Shown piece by piece: positions 15,679 through 24,201 of a stretch of 42,536 bases of DNA. The DNA lies in contig LUPB01000007.1 of NCBI GenBank assembly GCA_001627235.1, positions 1 to 42,536 of the forward strand, given 5' to 3'. The position numbers and the translations under genes were made by a program. The first letter of the stretch is position 1, and each line of letters opens with the position of its first letter. A model generated the notes under the pieces. That model was given only the letters and a program-made list of their open reading frames with translations. It ran no database searches and was not told the DNA's origin. Source of the stretch: Nitrosopelagicus sp. REDSEA-S31_B2. GTDB lineage: Archaea; Thermoproteota; Nitrososphaeria; Nitrososphaerales; Nitrosopumilaceae.

Positions 15679-16713
15679 ATGTCTAAAAAAGTTGCAATAA
15701 TGAGAGGAGATGGAATTGGACCTGAAATTGTTGATGCAATGACTGGAATCTTGAAAGAATGTAACTTACAAGCAGAGATGGTATTTTGTGAAGCCGGTTC
15801 AGAACAATGGGAAAAAAATGGTGGAAAAGATGCATCATACATACCTGAATCAACCATGCAAACACTAGAAGAAGTTGATGCATGTTTCAAAGGACCAACT
15901 ACAACCATACCAAAACCTGGAGCACCTAGAAGTGTTGCAGTTACATTAAGACAAAAATTTGAATTATTTGCAAATATTAGACCAGTTAAAACTTTCAAAA
16001 GATTGACTCCAAATAGAGATGTAGATTTTGTGTGTTTTAGAGAAGCAACAGAGGGTTTGTACACAGGAGTTGAAACACAACTTAGTGATGATGCTGCAAT
16101 TGCAATTAGAAAAATTTCAAGAAAGGGTTGTTCAAGATTTATGGAATCAGCTCTTGACTGGGCAAAACACTATGAATTAAACAAAGTTGTGGCAATTACA
16201 AAACGAAATATTTTGAAAAAAACAGATGGATTATTTTTTGAAGAGGTTGAAAAATCATTAAAACCATATCCAAATATGGAACTTGAAGAAATTTACATCG
16301 ATAATATGGCACAACAATTAGTTATCAATCCAGAGCAGTTTAACAATTCAGTTCTTGTTAGTACTAATTTATTCATGGATATTATTTCAGAACTTGCATC
16401 TGGAATAGTTGGTTCTATAGGATTGATTTATTCTTCAAACATGGGTAAAGATTATGCAATGTTTGAGGCAGCACATGGAAGTGCACCATCATTCAAAGGA
16501 CAAAATAAGGTAAATCCAACTGCCACAGTACTTGCAGGAGCATGGATGGCCGATTATCTCGGAGAAAGAGACATCAGAGATGCAATTTTTTCAGCAACTG
16601 AACAGGTAATCAATGAGGGCAAATATGTTACATTTGATATTGGCGGAGAGTCTACAACAACACAAATGTCAGAAAAAATTACAGATCTTGCAAAAGCTAA
16701 TTTAAGAAAGTAA
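15679..16713 (+). CDS. Isocitrate/isopropylmalate dehydrogenase family protein, probably isocitrate dehydrogenase
   Basis: This enzyme oxidatively decarboxylates a 2-hydroxy dicarboxylate with NAD(P)+. The N-terminal GDGIGPEIV, the phosphate-loop REATEGLYTGVE (about 120-131), catalytic K in ITKRNILKKTDG, the metal-binding D in STNLFMDIISE and MFEAAHGSAP are all present. The ATG at 15679 (MSKKVAIMRGDGIG) fits the family better than the upstream TTG of the track. The length, 344 aa, is standard. Isocitrate, 3-isopropylmalate or homoisocitrate remain possible substrates. A LeuD-type gene at the right end of the window is too far away to decide. Confidence 0.82.
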   Translation: MSKKVAIMRGDGIGPEIVDAMTGILKECNLQAEMVFCEAGSEQWEKNGGKDASYIPESTMQTLEEVDACFKGPTTTIPKPGAPRSVAVTLRQKFELFANIRPVKTFKRLTPNRDVDFVCFREATEGLYTGVETQLSDDAAIAIRKISRKGCSRFMESALDWAKHYELNKVVAITKRNILKKTDGLFFEEVEKSLKPYPNMELEEIYIDNMAQQLVINPEQFNNSVLVSTNLFMDIISELASGIVGSIGLIYSSNMGKDYAMFEAAHGSAPSFKGQNKVNPTATVLAGAWMADYLGERDIRDAIFSATEQVINEGKYVTFDIGGESTTTQMSEKITDLAKANLRK

Positions 16714-17262
16714 GTGTTTTACTTCCACAATAATTAATTCTTCATAAAATAATTTCTTCCTATCAATGATTTTTGCTTTAAAATTTTTTGATTGTACAAA
16801 ATCAATTAATCCCATATAATCAGATAATGATGATGTAACAAATAGAAATTTTCCTTGTTTAGAAAGATGTGGTAGTGCTGAAGAGATAATTTTTTGGGGT
16901 ATTTCCAGTCCGTCTTTTCCACCATCAGTTGCAACATCAATGATTTCATCAGTGGCAAGATATGGAAGGTTGCATATTATAACATCAAAATCTAGGTTCA
17001 ATGCATCAGCAGAATTACAACATATTACATTTTGAGTTTTGAAATTTTGTTCAACAAGAGTATTAAAACTAATATCAGTTCCAACTACCAAACGAAAAGT
17101 TGATTTTAAAATATCAGTTAGATAACCAGAGCCACAACCAATATCAAGAGCAGAATCACCACTTAGACCCTCCAAATGATCCGCAAGAAAAAAGGTATCT
17201 TCAGCAGGAAGATATTGTTCAGATTTTTTTAATGTTTTTTGCAAATTTGATGATTTCATCAT
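16702..17262 (-). CDS. HemK/PrmC-family (Mtq2-like) protein methyltransferase
   Basis: This 186-aa enzyme probably methylates the glutamine of the GGQ motif in release factor aRF1. SAM motif I ALDIGCGSGYLTDIL (about 38-52) and the catalytic NLPY in DVIICNLPYLATDE (about 95-108) are intact. It is short, without the N-terminal substrate domain of bacterial PrmC, as expected for the archaeal/eukaryotic Mtq2 type. The gene overlaps the 3' end of ksgA by 44 bp and is last in the eL21 operon. It overlaps the convergent dehydrogenase gene by 12 bp. Confidence 0.85.
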   Translation of the reverse strand: MMKSSNLQKTLKKSEQYLPAEDTFFLADHLEGLSGDSALDIGCGSGYLTDILKSTFRLVVGTDISFNTLVEQNFKTQNVICCNSADALNLDFDVIICNLPYLATDEIIDVATDGGKDGLEIPQKIISSALPHLSKQGKFLFVTSSLSDYMGLIDFVQSKNFKAKIIDRKKLFYEELIIVEVKHLLS

Positions 17263-17923
17263 TATTCATTTCCTCAAGTCTCTCATTAGACTCTATTTCT
17301 AACCCTAATTTCTTTCCTATATTTTGAAGTTTTTTCCTTCTAAATGAGAACATAAGATTTACAGATTGAATAATCTCCTTTGAAAGAGTTGTTTTTCGAA
17401 CAAAAGACATTATCGAAGAATTGATTTTAGGTTGTGGGGTAAAGTTTTCTTTTCCAATAGTTTTGAGAATTTTCATTTCAAATCCGGTTTGCGCAAGAAC
17501 AGATATTGCTTTTCTATCATGTTTGTTGGCAAGTAATTTGTTTGCAAAATCATGTTGAACCATAACGATTCCACGTGAGAAATTGTTCAGTAACATCCAT
17601 TGGATGGCTTTCTTACTCTCAGAATAGGGTAAATTTGAGACAAAAATATCAAATTTTTGATTTTGTTTGAAACCATCACCATGGATGATTTTGAGATTTT
17701 TTAGATTTGAAAATTTTTGTAGACATTCTTCATAAAGTTGAAAATCTTTTTCAGCAGATATCACATTTTTTGATTGTTCACATAGAAAAGGTGTGAGTAT
17801 TCCTTTACCAATTCCTATTTCATATACAACATCATTTTTTGATATATTTGCAGAATTTACAATGAACTTTGCAATTGATTTTGAATTTAGAAAATTCTGT
17901 CCTAATTGCTTTCTAATATTCAT
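17219..17923 (-). CDS. ksgA: Small-subunit rRNA adenine dimethyltransferase KsgA/Dim1
   Basis: This 234-aa enzyme dimethylates two adenines in the helix 45 loop of 16S rRNA during 30S maturation. The family start RKQLGQNFLNSKSIAKFIV, motif I VYEIGIGKGILT and catalytic NLPYSES (about residues 96-102) are present. It is slightly shorter than bacterial KsgA. It overlaps DUF655 by 4 bp in the conserved archaeal order eL21, rpo4, DUF655, ksgA, hemK, which couples RNA polymerase, ribosome assembly and release-factor modification. Confidence 0.94.
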   Translation of the reverse strand: MNIRKQLGQNFLNSKSIAKFIVNSANISKNDVVYEIGIGKGILTPFLCEQSKNVISAEKDFQLYEECLQKFSNLKNLKIIHGDGFKQNQKFDIFVSNLPYSESKKAIQWMLLNNFSRGIVMVQHDFANKLLANKHDRKAISVLAQTGFEMKILKTIGKENFTPQPKINSSIMSFVRKTTLSKEIIQSVNLMFSFRRKKLQNIGKKLGLEIESNERLEEMNNDEIIKFAKNIKKI

Positions 17924-18495
17924 TTTTTGACAAATAATCTGAATTGCGTTTCGCCAGAAATTTCTTCAATTATTCTTTTTGATAGATGATTAACTGGATC
18001 TTTTACTCCTGCACGTGATTCAAGATCATCATAATTTTCAAATTTCTTTTTATTAATTTCATCAATAATTAATTTTAGATACGTTTTGCCAATTCCAGGA
18101 ATTAATTCCAGAGAATGTTTTCGGGGAGTTAGTGGTTGTGCATTATTAATATAATTTACAAATCGTGATTCATTGTTTTTAACAATAGTTGAGACTACAT
18201 TATTCAGTTCAGTTTGTGCAGAATCAGATATTTGTTCAAAATCAAGTTTACCCAAAACAGATTGAACTTTAGTGCGCCCCTCTTTACCAATGTAAATTTT
18301 TTCTCCGATTTCAAATTCCGATTCATCCAACCCAAGTATTTCTAGTAAGGTGAGACGTTCTTCTCCCAATGCAGTTACAATTATTCCTTCTCTACCTCTA
18401 ACAGTTTTTGACCTTCCTCTTGTAGAAAAGTCTAGGACATATGCATATTCTTCATATTTGCGTGACTGGGTAGTTCCCCTTTCCAAAAAAATCAC
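17920..18495 (-). CDS. DUF655 protein (putative RNA-binding, helix-hairpin-helix)
   Basis: This 191-aa archaeal family protein has an N-terminal beta-rich segment (EEYAYVLDFSTRGRSKTVRGREGIIVTALGEERLTLLEI) and a C-terminal helix-hairpin-helix region around LELIPGIGKTYLKLIIDEI. It is found almost always between rpo4 and ksgA in archaea, as here, so a role in rRNA maturation or translation is inferred. The biochemical function is not established. It starts 8 bp after the rpo4 stop and overlaps ksgA by 4 bp. Confidence 0.88.
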   Translation of the reverse strand: MIFLERGTTQSRKYEEYAYVLDFSTRGRSKTVRGREGIIVTALGEERLTLLEILGLDESEFEIGEKIYIGKEGRTKVQSVLGKLDFEQISDSAQTELNNVVSTIVKNNESRFVNYINNAQPLTPRKHSLELIPGIGKTYLKLIIDEINKKKFENYDDLESRAGVKDPVNHLSKRIIEEISGETQFRLFVKK

Positions 18496-18503
18496 CTAAT
18501 TAT

Positions 18504-18830
18504 CTAGCTATTGTCCTTGATTATTTTGAGAATTTTTTCTAAAGTTTCAGTTAGAATTAATTTTTTCCATCCAAATGTAAAAGAACGTAATTCAGACATT
18601 GTTTGCGGACAAATGTTGATTAGTTCAACTGCTTCTTCTTCAGTAATATCACACTCTTTGACTAGTTGTTGTTTCATTTTTTTTGCCGAGTCAGCTTCCA
18701 ATGTTGAAACTTTTGAAACATAATCAAATGTCCATCTTTGGATTTGATCCATAGTCTCAGGATCTTGGTTTTTTAACAATTCTTTTACTTCAGAGAGCGA
18801 AACAGCTTGTTTCTTTTTTACTTCTTCCAT
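18504..18830 (-). CDS. rpo4: DNA-directed RNA polymerase subunit Rpo4 (F)
   Basis: This is a stalk subunit that pairs with Rpo7 and contacts nascent RNA. The helical HRDC-like fold is recognisable from VSLSEVKELLKNQ and the C-terminal EEAVELINICPQTMSELRSF. The ORF track starts at a GTG (18839), but the ATG at 18830 (MEEVKKKQAV) lies just after the eL21 stop and is preferred. That gives 108 aa, a typical length. Rpo7 is not in the window. Confidence 0.92.
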   Translation of the reverse strand: MEEVKKKQAVSLSEVKELLKNQDPETMDQIQRWTFDYVSKVSTLEADSAKKMKQQLVKECDITEEEAVELINICPQTMSELRSFTFGWKKLILTETLEKILKIIKDNS

Positions 18831-18831
18831 T

Positions 18832-19131
18832 TTATACACCGAATGGTTTGATATGGTCTAATCTAGTGATTAAAGTTTTTGATTTTTCACCTAGTTTTAC
18901 ATCCAGAATTACATGTCTTCTTCCAACTTCAGTAACAAGTCCCACTTTTCCGTGATAACGTCTGTGTGGGAGTCCTTTATGTTGTGAAGAATCGATTTGA
19001 ACTAGGGCTCTATCGCCAACATTGTATTCTCTGAGCAAGAAAGATACTCCACGAGGACCTTTCTTTGTCATTACAGATCTAGATTTGTGTTTAAATCCAT
19101 GAGAACGACCAGATGTCTTTTTAGTTGCCAT
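18832..19131 (-). CDS. rpl21e: Ribosomal protein eL21
   Basis: This 99-aa large-subunit protein is specific to archaea and eukaryotes. The signature GFKHKSRSVMTKKGPRGVSFLLREYNVGDRALVQIDSSQHKGLPHRRYHGKVG-like core is complete (first part RSHGFKHKSR, then GLPHRRYHGKVG). It is the first gene of the eL21-rpo4-DUF655-ksgA-hemK operon, with a TATA-like element 25-34 nt before its ATG. Confidence 0.96.
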   Translation of the reverse strand: MATKKTSGRSHGFKHKSRSVMTKKGPRGVSFLLREYNVGDRALVQIDSSQHKGLPHRRYHGKVGLVTEVGRRHVILDVKLGEKSKTLITRLDHIKPFGV

Positions 19132-19155
19132 ATTAAAAAAATCACTAGTTTGCCC

Positions 19156-19165
19156 TTATTTTAAG
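19156..19165 (-). promoter_or_regulatory. TATA-like box of the eL21 operon
   Basis: CTTAAAATAA in gene sense lies 25-34 nt before the eL21 ATG, consistent with a leaderless transcript for the five-gene operon. Confidence 0.45.
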
Positions 19166-19223
19166 ACTAGTATGGGTTAGGCATGAAATTACATGGATAA
19201 AATGAAAAGAGGAGGAATTGAGA

Positions 19224-20297
19224 CTATTCTAAATCAGCAGATTCAGAATCTAGTGGTTCTGCGCTTACATCAGGAGTTTCTGGAACTTCTTCTTTAGGCT
19301 CAGACTTTTTTGTAGTCTTCTTTTTCTTCGTTTCAGAGTCTGGGTCGATTACACCGGCTTCACCAAGTGCAAATATAACATCCATCTCAGGATGATGAGG
19401 ACTATCAACCATTCTTGCAATTCTCTTTTTACCTGATTTTTTCAAGTAAACACGATATGTACTTGTGTGTGCAACTACGTTTCCACCAACAGGTTTTGTT
19501 GGGTCACCAAAGAATTGGTCAGGAGAAGACATGACCTGGTTTGTTGCAATTGCAGCAATATTGTACGTTTCAGCTAGTCTTACTAACAAATGAACAAATT
19601 TGTTCAATTTTTGCTGACGTGTTGCAAGAGTACCTCTTCCAAGGTATTCGGATCTAAATAGACCGACTGCAGAGTCTGCTACGACTAATTTGATATTATG
19701 TTCTTTGATTAGAGTACTGGCTTCTTCAAGAATAAGTATTTGATGAGAGCTGTTATAGGCTCTTGCAACAACAATGTTGTCAAGTACTTTCTCAGGATCC
19801 ATTCCATTTGCTTGTGCAATTGAAACAATTCTTTCAGGTCTGAATGTATTTTCACTATCAATGTATAATACACCGCCTTCAAGACCACCTTCTTCTTTGG
19901 ATTTTTGAACCTGTACACACATTGTGTGACAGAATTGTGTTTTACCACATCCAAATTCTCCATAAATTTCAGTTAATGCTTGAGTTTCGATACCACCAGC
20001 AAATAGTGTATCTAGAGCCTCAGTTGCAGTGGTAATCTTACCAATGGACTGTCTCTTTTTGTATAACTCGTTTGCGCTAACAAAATCCTTCTGAATTAAT
20101 CCACCTTCAACTAAACCTTCTCTTGCTTTTTCAACAAGTTTTCCTGCAGTATCAATATCCATACTTGTTAGTTCGGCTATTTCTACAGGACCACGTACTA
20201 CCAGATCCATGATATTATGAATTCCAGCATCGTTGAGTTTTCTAGTTGTTACAGGACCAACTCCGGCCAGACTTTCTAAGGTTATCTCTTCAGTCAT
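19224..20297 (-). CDS. radA: DNA repair and recombination protein RadA
   Basis: This 357-aa RecA/Rad51-family recombinase forms filaments on single-stranded DNA and drives strand exchange. An N-terminal helix-hairpin-helix (LAGVGPVTTRKL, residues 10-21), Walker A GEFGCGKT (113-120), Walker B KLVVADSAVG, and the L1/L2 region QVMSSPDQFFGDPTKPVGGN are intact. After about residue 320 comes an extra Lys- then Glu-rich tail of some 35 residues (SETKKKKTTKKSEPKEEVPE), likely disordered and not usual for RadA. It has its own promoter with an inverted repeat. Confidence 0.96.
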   Translation of the reverse strand: MTEEITLESLAGVGPVTTRKLNDAGIHNIMDLVVRGPVEIAELTSMDIDTAGKLVEKAREGLVEGGLIQKDFVSANELYKKRQSIGKITTATEALDTLFAGGIETQALTEIYGEFGCGKTQFCHTMCVQVQKSKEEGGLEGGVLYIDSENTFRPERIVSIAQANGMDPEKVLDNIVVARAYNSSHQILILEEASTLIKEHNIKLVVADSAVGLFRSEYLGRGTLATRQQKLNKFVHLLVRLAETYNIAAIATNQVMSSPDQFFGDPTKPVGGNVVAHTSTYRVYLKKSGKKRIARMVDSPHHPEMDVIFALGEAGVIDPDSETKKKKTTKKSEPKEEVPETPDVSAEPLDSESADLE

Positions 20298-20302
20298 ACT
20301 TT

Positions 20303-20327
20303 AAAGTACGGTACCAGTACTTTATAA
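20303..20327 (-). promoter_or_regulatory. radA promoter: TATA box and AAAGTAC...GTACTTT inverted repeat
   Basis: A TTATAA box (20322-20327) lies 25-30 nt before the radA ATG. Between box and start is AAAGTAC-GGTACCA-GTACTTT, a 7-bp inverted repeat over the expected transcription start. A bound repressor there would block initiation. It contains the heptamer TACGGTA, which also occurs twice before the zinc-finger gene at 29853. Confidence 0.5.
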
Positions 20328-20373
20328 CCATTGTGTTTGAGAAATTTTAGATTGAATATCAATAAAATGAATC

Positions 20374-20577
20374 CTAGTTGCGTCGTCTTCTTTTTGCACT
20401 AGCTTTGTTTTGACCAGGCATTTTTCCACCATGGCCTAGAGTAGCCAAAACAAATCTTTTTCTAAAGTTACTTTTATTTCGCAGTTTGGAATTAGTACCT
20501 ACGATCTTTCTTCCCTCTACTTTAGGAGTTTGACCTCTAACTTTGCCTGCTTTTGTAAGCGAACCGTGTGTTGCCAT
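20374..20577 (-). CDS. rps30e: Ribosomal protein eS30
   Basis: This 67-aa very basic small-subunit protein carries the family signature HGSLTKAGKVRGQTPKVE and ends in KASAKRRRRN. It lacks the ubiquitin-like leader of the eukaryotic FAU fusion. The start ATG at 20577 is clear. It is separated from radA by 76 bp and from the radical SAM gene by 39 bp on the same strand. Confidence 0.93.
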   Translation of the reverse strand: MATHGSLTKAGKVRGQTPKVEGRKIVGTNSKLRNKSNFRKRFVLATLGHGGKMPGQNKASAKRRRRN

Positions 20578-20616
20578 GATATTACGCTAGAAATTAGGAA
20601 TTTATGTATTTGGAAA

Positions 20617-22353
20617 CTACCAATATTCAGCCTTAATTTTCTCAATTACACGTTCGTGTTCGCGGCCTTTTCTTCTGGCATATCGTTCCATAGCGCCTAA
20701 TGGCACACCACCCAATGAACGTGCAATTCCATTAAAGGCCATTGCCTTTATCTTTCCTGCACTACCATGTTTTCCAGTCTTAGTCATGAATTTTTGAATT
20801 CCATACTTGAAATTATGTTGCCAAGTTTTGTACATGACACCTAATTGCGTTGGATCATTATCCTGGCCCATATCATAAAATTCTGATTTCTCTAAAAGAC
20901 CAATTGGAACAAAAGTCAAAGGAGTTGCAGTAAACATTGCTTCAGGCTGTTCTCTTTCTAATTCACTAATTAATCGAATAGTTTCCCATCCATCTTCAGG
21001 TTGTTCATCATTATCCAGTCCCATAATAAGAGTAAATGCAGGAATCCAGTAATTCTCATTAAGAGTTTTGACACCTTCTTTTACTACCCAGTGCCATTCA
21101 TCAGGACTGTATGGTGCTAATTTTCTATCAGCATATTTTTCAATTAATCTTGTACTACCAGTTTCAAATCCACATTGAATTCCGGTAAGATTATCAGGGC
21201 CAGCATTGATTATTTTAGAAAGACTTGGAACTAATTTTTCATCAGCAATTGCACCAGAAAGAGTTCCGTGTGTTGGGTTTGTATGTTTGATACCAGTCGA
21301 CATTACTGCTTTAAACAAATCTTCTAATGCATCACGATTTGGTTCCATATTTTTTGCAGTTTTGATATCCATTCCATAAACAAAAATATCATCACTGTGA
21401 AGCCATGCTCTATCTAGTCCTGTTTTTTTAATATTGACCTCAATTTCTTTTTTAACTTTTTCTGGTGGATAATATCTTAAAGAACGGAGAGTTACATCGC
21501 AAAACTTACAGCCACGTCCACAACCACGCATTACCTCAACCATTCCGTGCATGCTTGGTTCGACAATTTCAGGAATTTCATCTAGTTCGGGCCTATCCCA
21601 GAAGTTGACAAATCGTCCATGCATTGTTTTATCACCACGTTTGAATTCTTTGATATCAACTTTGAAGTCTTTTCTTTTTCTAAATGGGTCCATGTTTTCA
21701 AATTGACCGTCAATCAAATAATTAAAGAAACGACCAGCATGACCGTCAATTTCAGGAGCAATTCCGCCCATCTCTCCTTCTAAAATTGCATACAAACCAT
21801 ATTCTTCAATTTTTTCTGGAGCATAGTTGTATTGCCAGGTACCTGATGCGCCTGCAATAACTTTTGCATTACTGCCATTCTTTTTCTTGGCTGCATTGAT
21901 TCGTCTATGTAATTCTGCATTATAGTATTCATCATAAGAAGTCTGTTTTCGACCAAACGTGAAAGTCATTGTTACAGGACCCATTCCAAGTGGGTCCATT
22001 TCATATGTTCCAACTACTTCAGTTTCTGGACCAATAAATTTTTCAATATGATTTGGGTGTGCAATTACTACATCACTTCTTGCAAATCCATCTCTAAGTA
22101 GTCCCGCCTCAACTTTTCGTAATCCATATGGAGCAAATTTTGCAACTCCGTTAATGTCAGGAGACCAATTACATATGAAATCAAATAAGACTTTTGGAGT
22201 AACTTGATTTTTTAATATTTTATACCAAAAGCTGTTTTTATCACGATTAGGATCAATTGCAGGTGCACATCCAAAGAAAGTTGCTAGAGAAATTCCCCTA
22301 TAAGGTGACATCAAAGTTCTGTCAGCAGTGAGAACTATTTTTGGAGTTGCCAT
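20617..22353 (-). CDS. Radical SAM protein with N-terminal cobalamin-binding-like region
   Basis: This 578-aa protein has the CxxxCxxC cluster in MRGCGRGCKFCDV (Cys 278, 282 and 285), which binds the [4Fe-4S] that cleaves SAM. The N-terminal 250 residues contain Rossmann-like strands and a glycine-rich stretch (VIAGASGTWQ), in the place of a B12-binding domain in class B radical SAM methyltransferases. No DxHxxG cobalamin motif is evident. The C-terminal FTATPLTFVPIG region is not recognised. Candidate roles include lipid (GDGT ring or cross-link) or cofactor modification, but none can be chosen from sequence alone. It lies between eS30 and pyrK. Confidence 0.82.
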   Translation of the reverse strand: MATPKIVLTADRTLMSPYRGISLATFFGCAPAIDPNRDKNSFWYKILKNQVTPKVLFDFICNWSPDINGVAKFAPYGLRKVEAGLLRDGFARSDVVIAHPNHIEKFIGPETEVVGTYEMDPLGMGPVTMTFTFGRKQTSYDEYYNAELHRRINAAKKKNGSNAKVIAGASGTWQYNYAPEKIEEYGLYAILEGEMGGIAPEIDGHAGRFFNYLIDGQFENMDPFRKRKDFKVDIKEFKRGDKTMHGRFVNFWDRPELDEIPEIVEPSMHGMVEVMRGCGRGCKFCDVTLRSLRYYPPEKVKKEIEVNIKKTGLDRAWLHSDDIFVYGMDIKTAKNMEPNRDALEDLFKAVMSTGIKHTNPTHGTLSGAIADEKLVPSLSKIINAGPDNLTGIQCGFETGSTRLIEKYADRKLAPYSPDEWHWVVKEGVKTLNENYWIPAFTLIMGLDNDEQPEDGWETIRLISELEREQPEAMFTATPLTFVPIGLLEKSEFYDMGQDNDPTQLGVMYKTWQHNFKYGIQKFMTKTGKHGSAGKIKAMAFNGIARSLGGVPLGAMERYARRKGREHERVIEKIKAEYW

Positions 22354-22409
22354 TTGTACCTACACGGCTTGAAAAATCATTTATTTTAAACCTTGCTGGA
22401 ATTCTAGGT

Positions 22410-23237
22410 TCAGATTTCTTCCAATATGCCAGATTTGGTTCTATGTAAGTGGCCAAATTCAGATTTTTGTGATAAATGTTTGCCGTCAAAGACAGTTCCA
22501 TCTCTACAAGCAAGATCATCATTTACACAACAGCTTCCACATATTCCAACACCACATTTCATCATTCTTTCCAGACTTGCTTGAACAAATATTCCCTTTT
22601 TGTTAGCCATTTGTACAGTTTTGTACATCATCAATTCAGGACCACATGTGTATATTGCATCGTATGTATTTTCTTCTAATAGTTTTTCCAAGATATCAGT
22701 GACGTATCCTTTTTCACCATAACTGCCATCTTCAGTAACAGGGATAATCGCATGATCATTTTTTTCTAATAATTTTTTTGCAGTTGTTTCAAAAAAGACT
22801 TCATTTTTTGTTTGTGAGCCCATTAAGACAGTTATGTGATTTGACGGATTTGAGAATTTTATGAGTCGCATTAATGGAACCAAGCCTGTTCCACCGCCAA
22901 TCAATAAAATTTTTCCATCTTTGATGTCAAAGGAATTTCCATATGGACCTCTAACGCCAATTTGTTGACCCTCTGATAAATTATACAATGCAGTAGAAGA
23001 TTCTCCACGTTTTCTTACAGTTAATGCCGCTTGATCAGGAGTTTCAGAAACCATAACACTCATTGGTAATTCATTTACACCAGGAATCCAAACCATTGCA
23101 AATTGTCCAGGAGAAACATTGGCAAGTACAGAGTCATTGAAGTATAATGTTCTTACCGTGGGAGTTTCATCTACAATTTTTTCAATTACACAAATGTGTG
23201 GATGATTATTGTCTCTTTGCTCTTCCAACCATTTCAC
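22410..23237 (-). CDS. pyrK: Dihydroorotate dehydrogenase electron-transfer subunit
   Basis: This 275-aa protein passes electrons from the PyrD flavin through FAD and a [2Fe-2S] cluster to NAD+. The FAD site is RGPYGNSF and the NAD site is LLIGGGTGLVPLMRL. The iron-sulfur cysteines are in MMKCGVGICGSCCVND with a later Cys in DLACRDG. Its start overlaps the end of pyrD by 32 bp, which points to coupled translation and the class 1B heterotetramer of pyrimidine synthesis. Confidence 0.93.
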   Translation of the reverse strand: MKWLEEQRDNNHPHICVIEKIVDETPTVRTLYFNDSVLANVSPGQFAMVWIPGVNELPMSVMVSETPDQAALTVRKRGESSTALYNLSEGQQIGVRGPYGNSFDIKDGKILLIGGGTGLVPLMRLIKFSNPSNHITVLMGSQTKNEVFFETTAKKLLEKNDHAIIPVTEDGSYGEKGYVTDILEKLLEENTYDAIYTCGPELMMYKTVQMANKKGIFVQASLERMMKCGVGICGSCCVNDDLACRDGTVFDGKHLSQKSEFGHLHRTKSGILEEI

Positions 23238-24117
23238 CTATTGTTTTGTAGTTTTTCTTTTCCATATAATTTTGAATTCCAGAATTAATTTCTCCAAAAG
23301 TTTCAACCCAATGATCACCCATGACACTACCAAATTGAACTGCAGAGGAACCTGCCAAGATGAATTCAACAGCATCTTCCCAATTAGAGATTCCACCACA
23401 TCCCATTATAGGAATATCAAATTTTGAAGATATTTCATATACGCATCTTAATGCAATGGGTTTAATCGGAGTACCAGATAATCCGCCAATTTTATTACTT
23501 AAGATTGGCATTTGTGTTTCAACATCAATTGCCATTGCTCTAACGGTATTAATTGCAGTAATAGCATCAACACCACCAGATACTGCTGCATCTACAGTAT
23601 CGAGATAATTAGATTTTCCAAGTCCTACTTTGGCAAGAATTGGAACATTTGTAATAGATTTGATTTTTTTAATAATTTTTGATACCAATTCGGTATCATC
23701 TCCAACCTCCAATCCTACTTTGGCAACATGTGGACATGATAAATTTAGTTCATATGCAGTAACATTACAATTTTCAAATTTTTTGATCATATATTCAAAA
23801 TCATCTTCTACAGAACCAACTAGACTTACAATGATTGGGACATTCTTGTTTGGTTCAATCATTTTTGCAAAAGTTTCAGCACCGGGATTTGAAAGTCCAA
23901 CAGCATTAATCCAACCACCACCCTTTACACTAAAGATGGTCGGGTTTGGATAGCCCTCCCACGGTTCCTTACTAAGTGATTTTGTAACAACGGCACCAGC
24001 GCCAGCATTATGCAAACGTTTGAAGACATCAAGAGAAATTCCAAGAATTCCAGAGGCTAAGACTGTTGGGCGTTCTAATTTTAGTGAACCAAGAGTAGTT
24101 TCCAGACTGGAGTCCAT
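23206..24117 (-). CDS. pyrD: Dihydroorotate dehydrogenase, class 1B catalytic subunit
   Basis: This 303-aa FMN enzyme oxidises dihydroorotate to orotate, the fourth step of UMP synthesis. LNLSCPHV holds the catalytic Cys (about residue 130) that marks class 1 enzymes. ILAKVGLG and GGISNWEDAVEFILAGSSAVQFG are FMN-phosphate binding segments. The partner pyrK overlaps directly downstream, supporting class 1B with NAD+ as acceptor. It is divergent from nop5, with an 84-bp gap that must hold both promoters. Confidence 0.95.
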   Translation of the reverse strand: MDSSLETTLGSLKLERPTVLASGILGISLDVFKRLHNAGAGAVVTKSLSKEPWEGYPNPTIFSVKGGGWINAVGLSNPGAETFAKMIEPNKNVPIIVSLVGSVEDDFEYMIKKFENCNVTAYELNLSCPHVAKVGLEVGDDTELVSKIIKKIKSITNVPILAKVGLGKSNYLDTVDAAVSGGVDAITAINTVRAMAIDVETQMPILSNKIGGLSGTPIKPIALRCVYEISSKFDIPIMGCGGISNWEDAVEFILAGSSAVQFGSVMGDHWVETFGEINSGIQNYMEKKNYKTIGEMVGRAKRQ

Positions 24118-24201
24118 CTGAAGAAGATTATTGGAAATGGCTTATAACAGTTGATTTGAGATATGTAGATTTTTTAATGAGGATTTGATTGGTATGATAT
24201 T

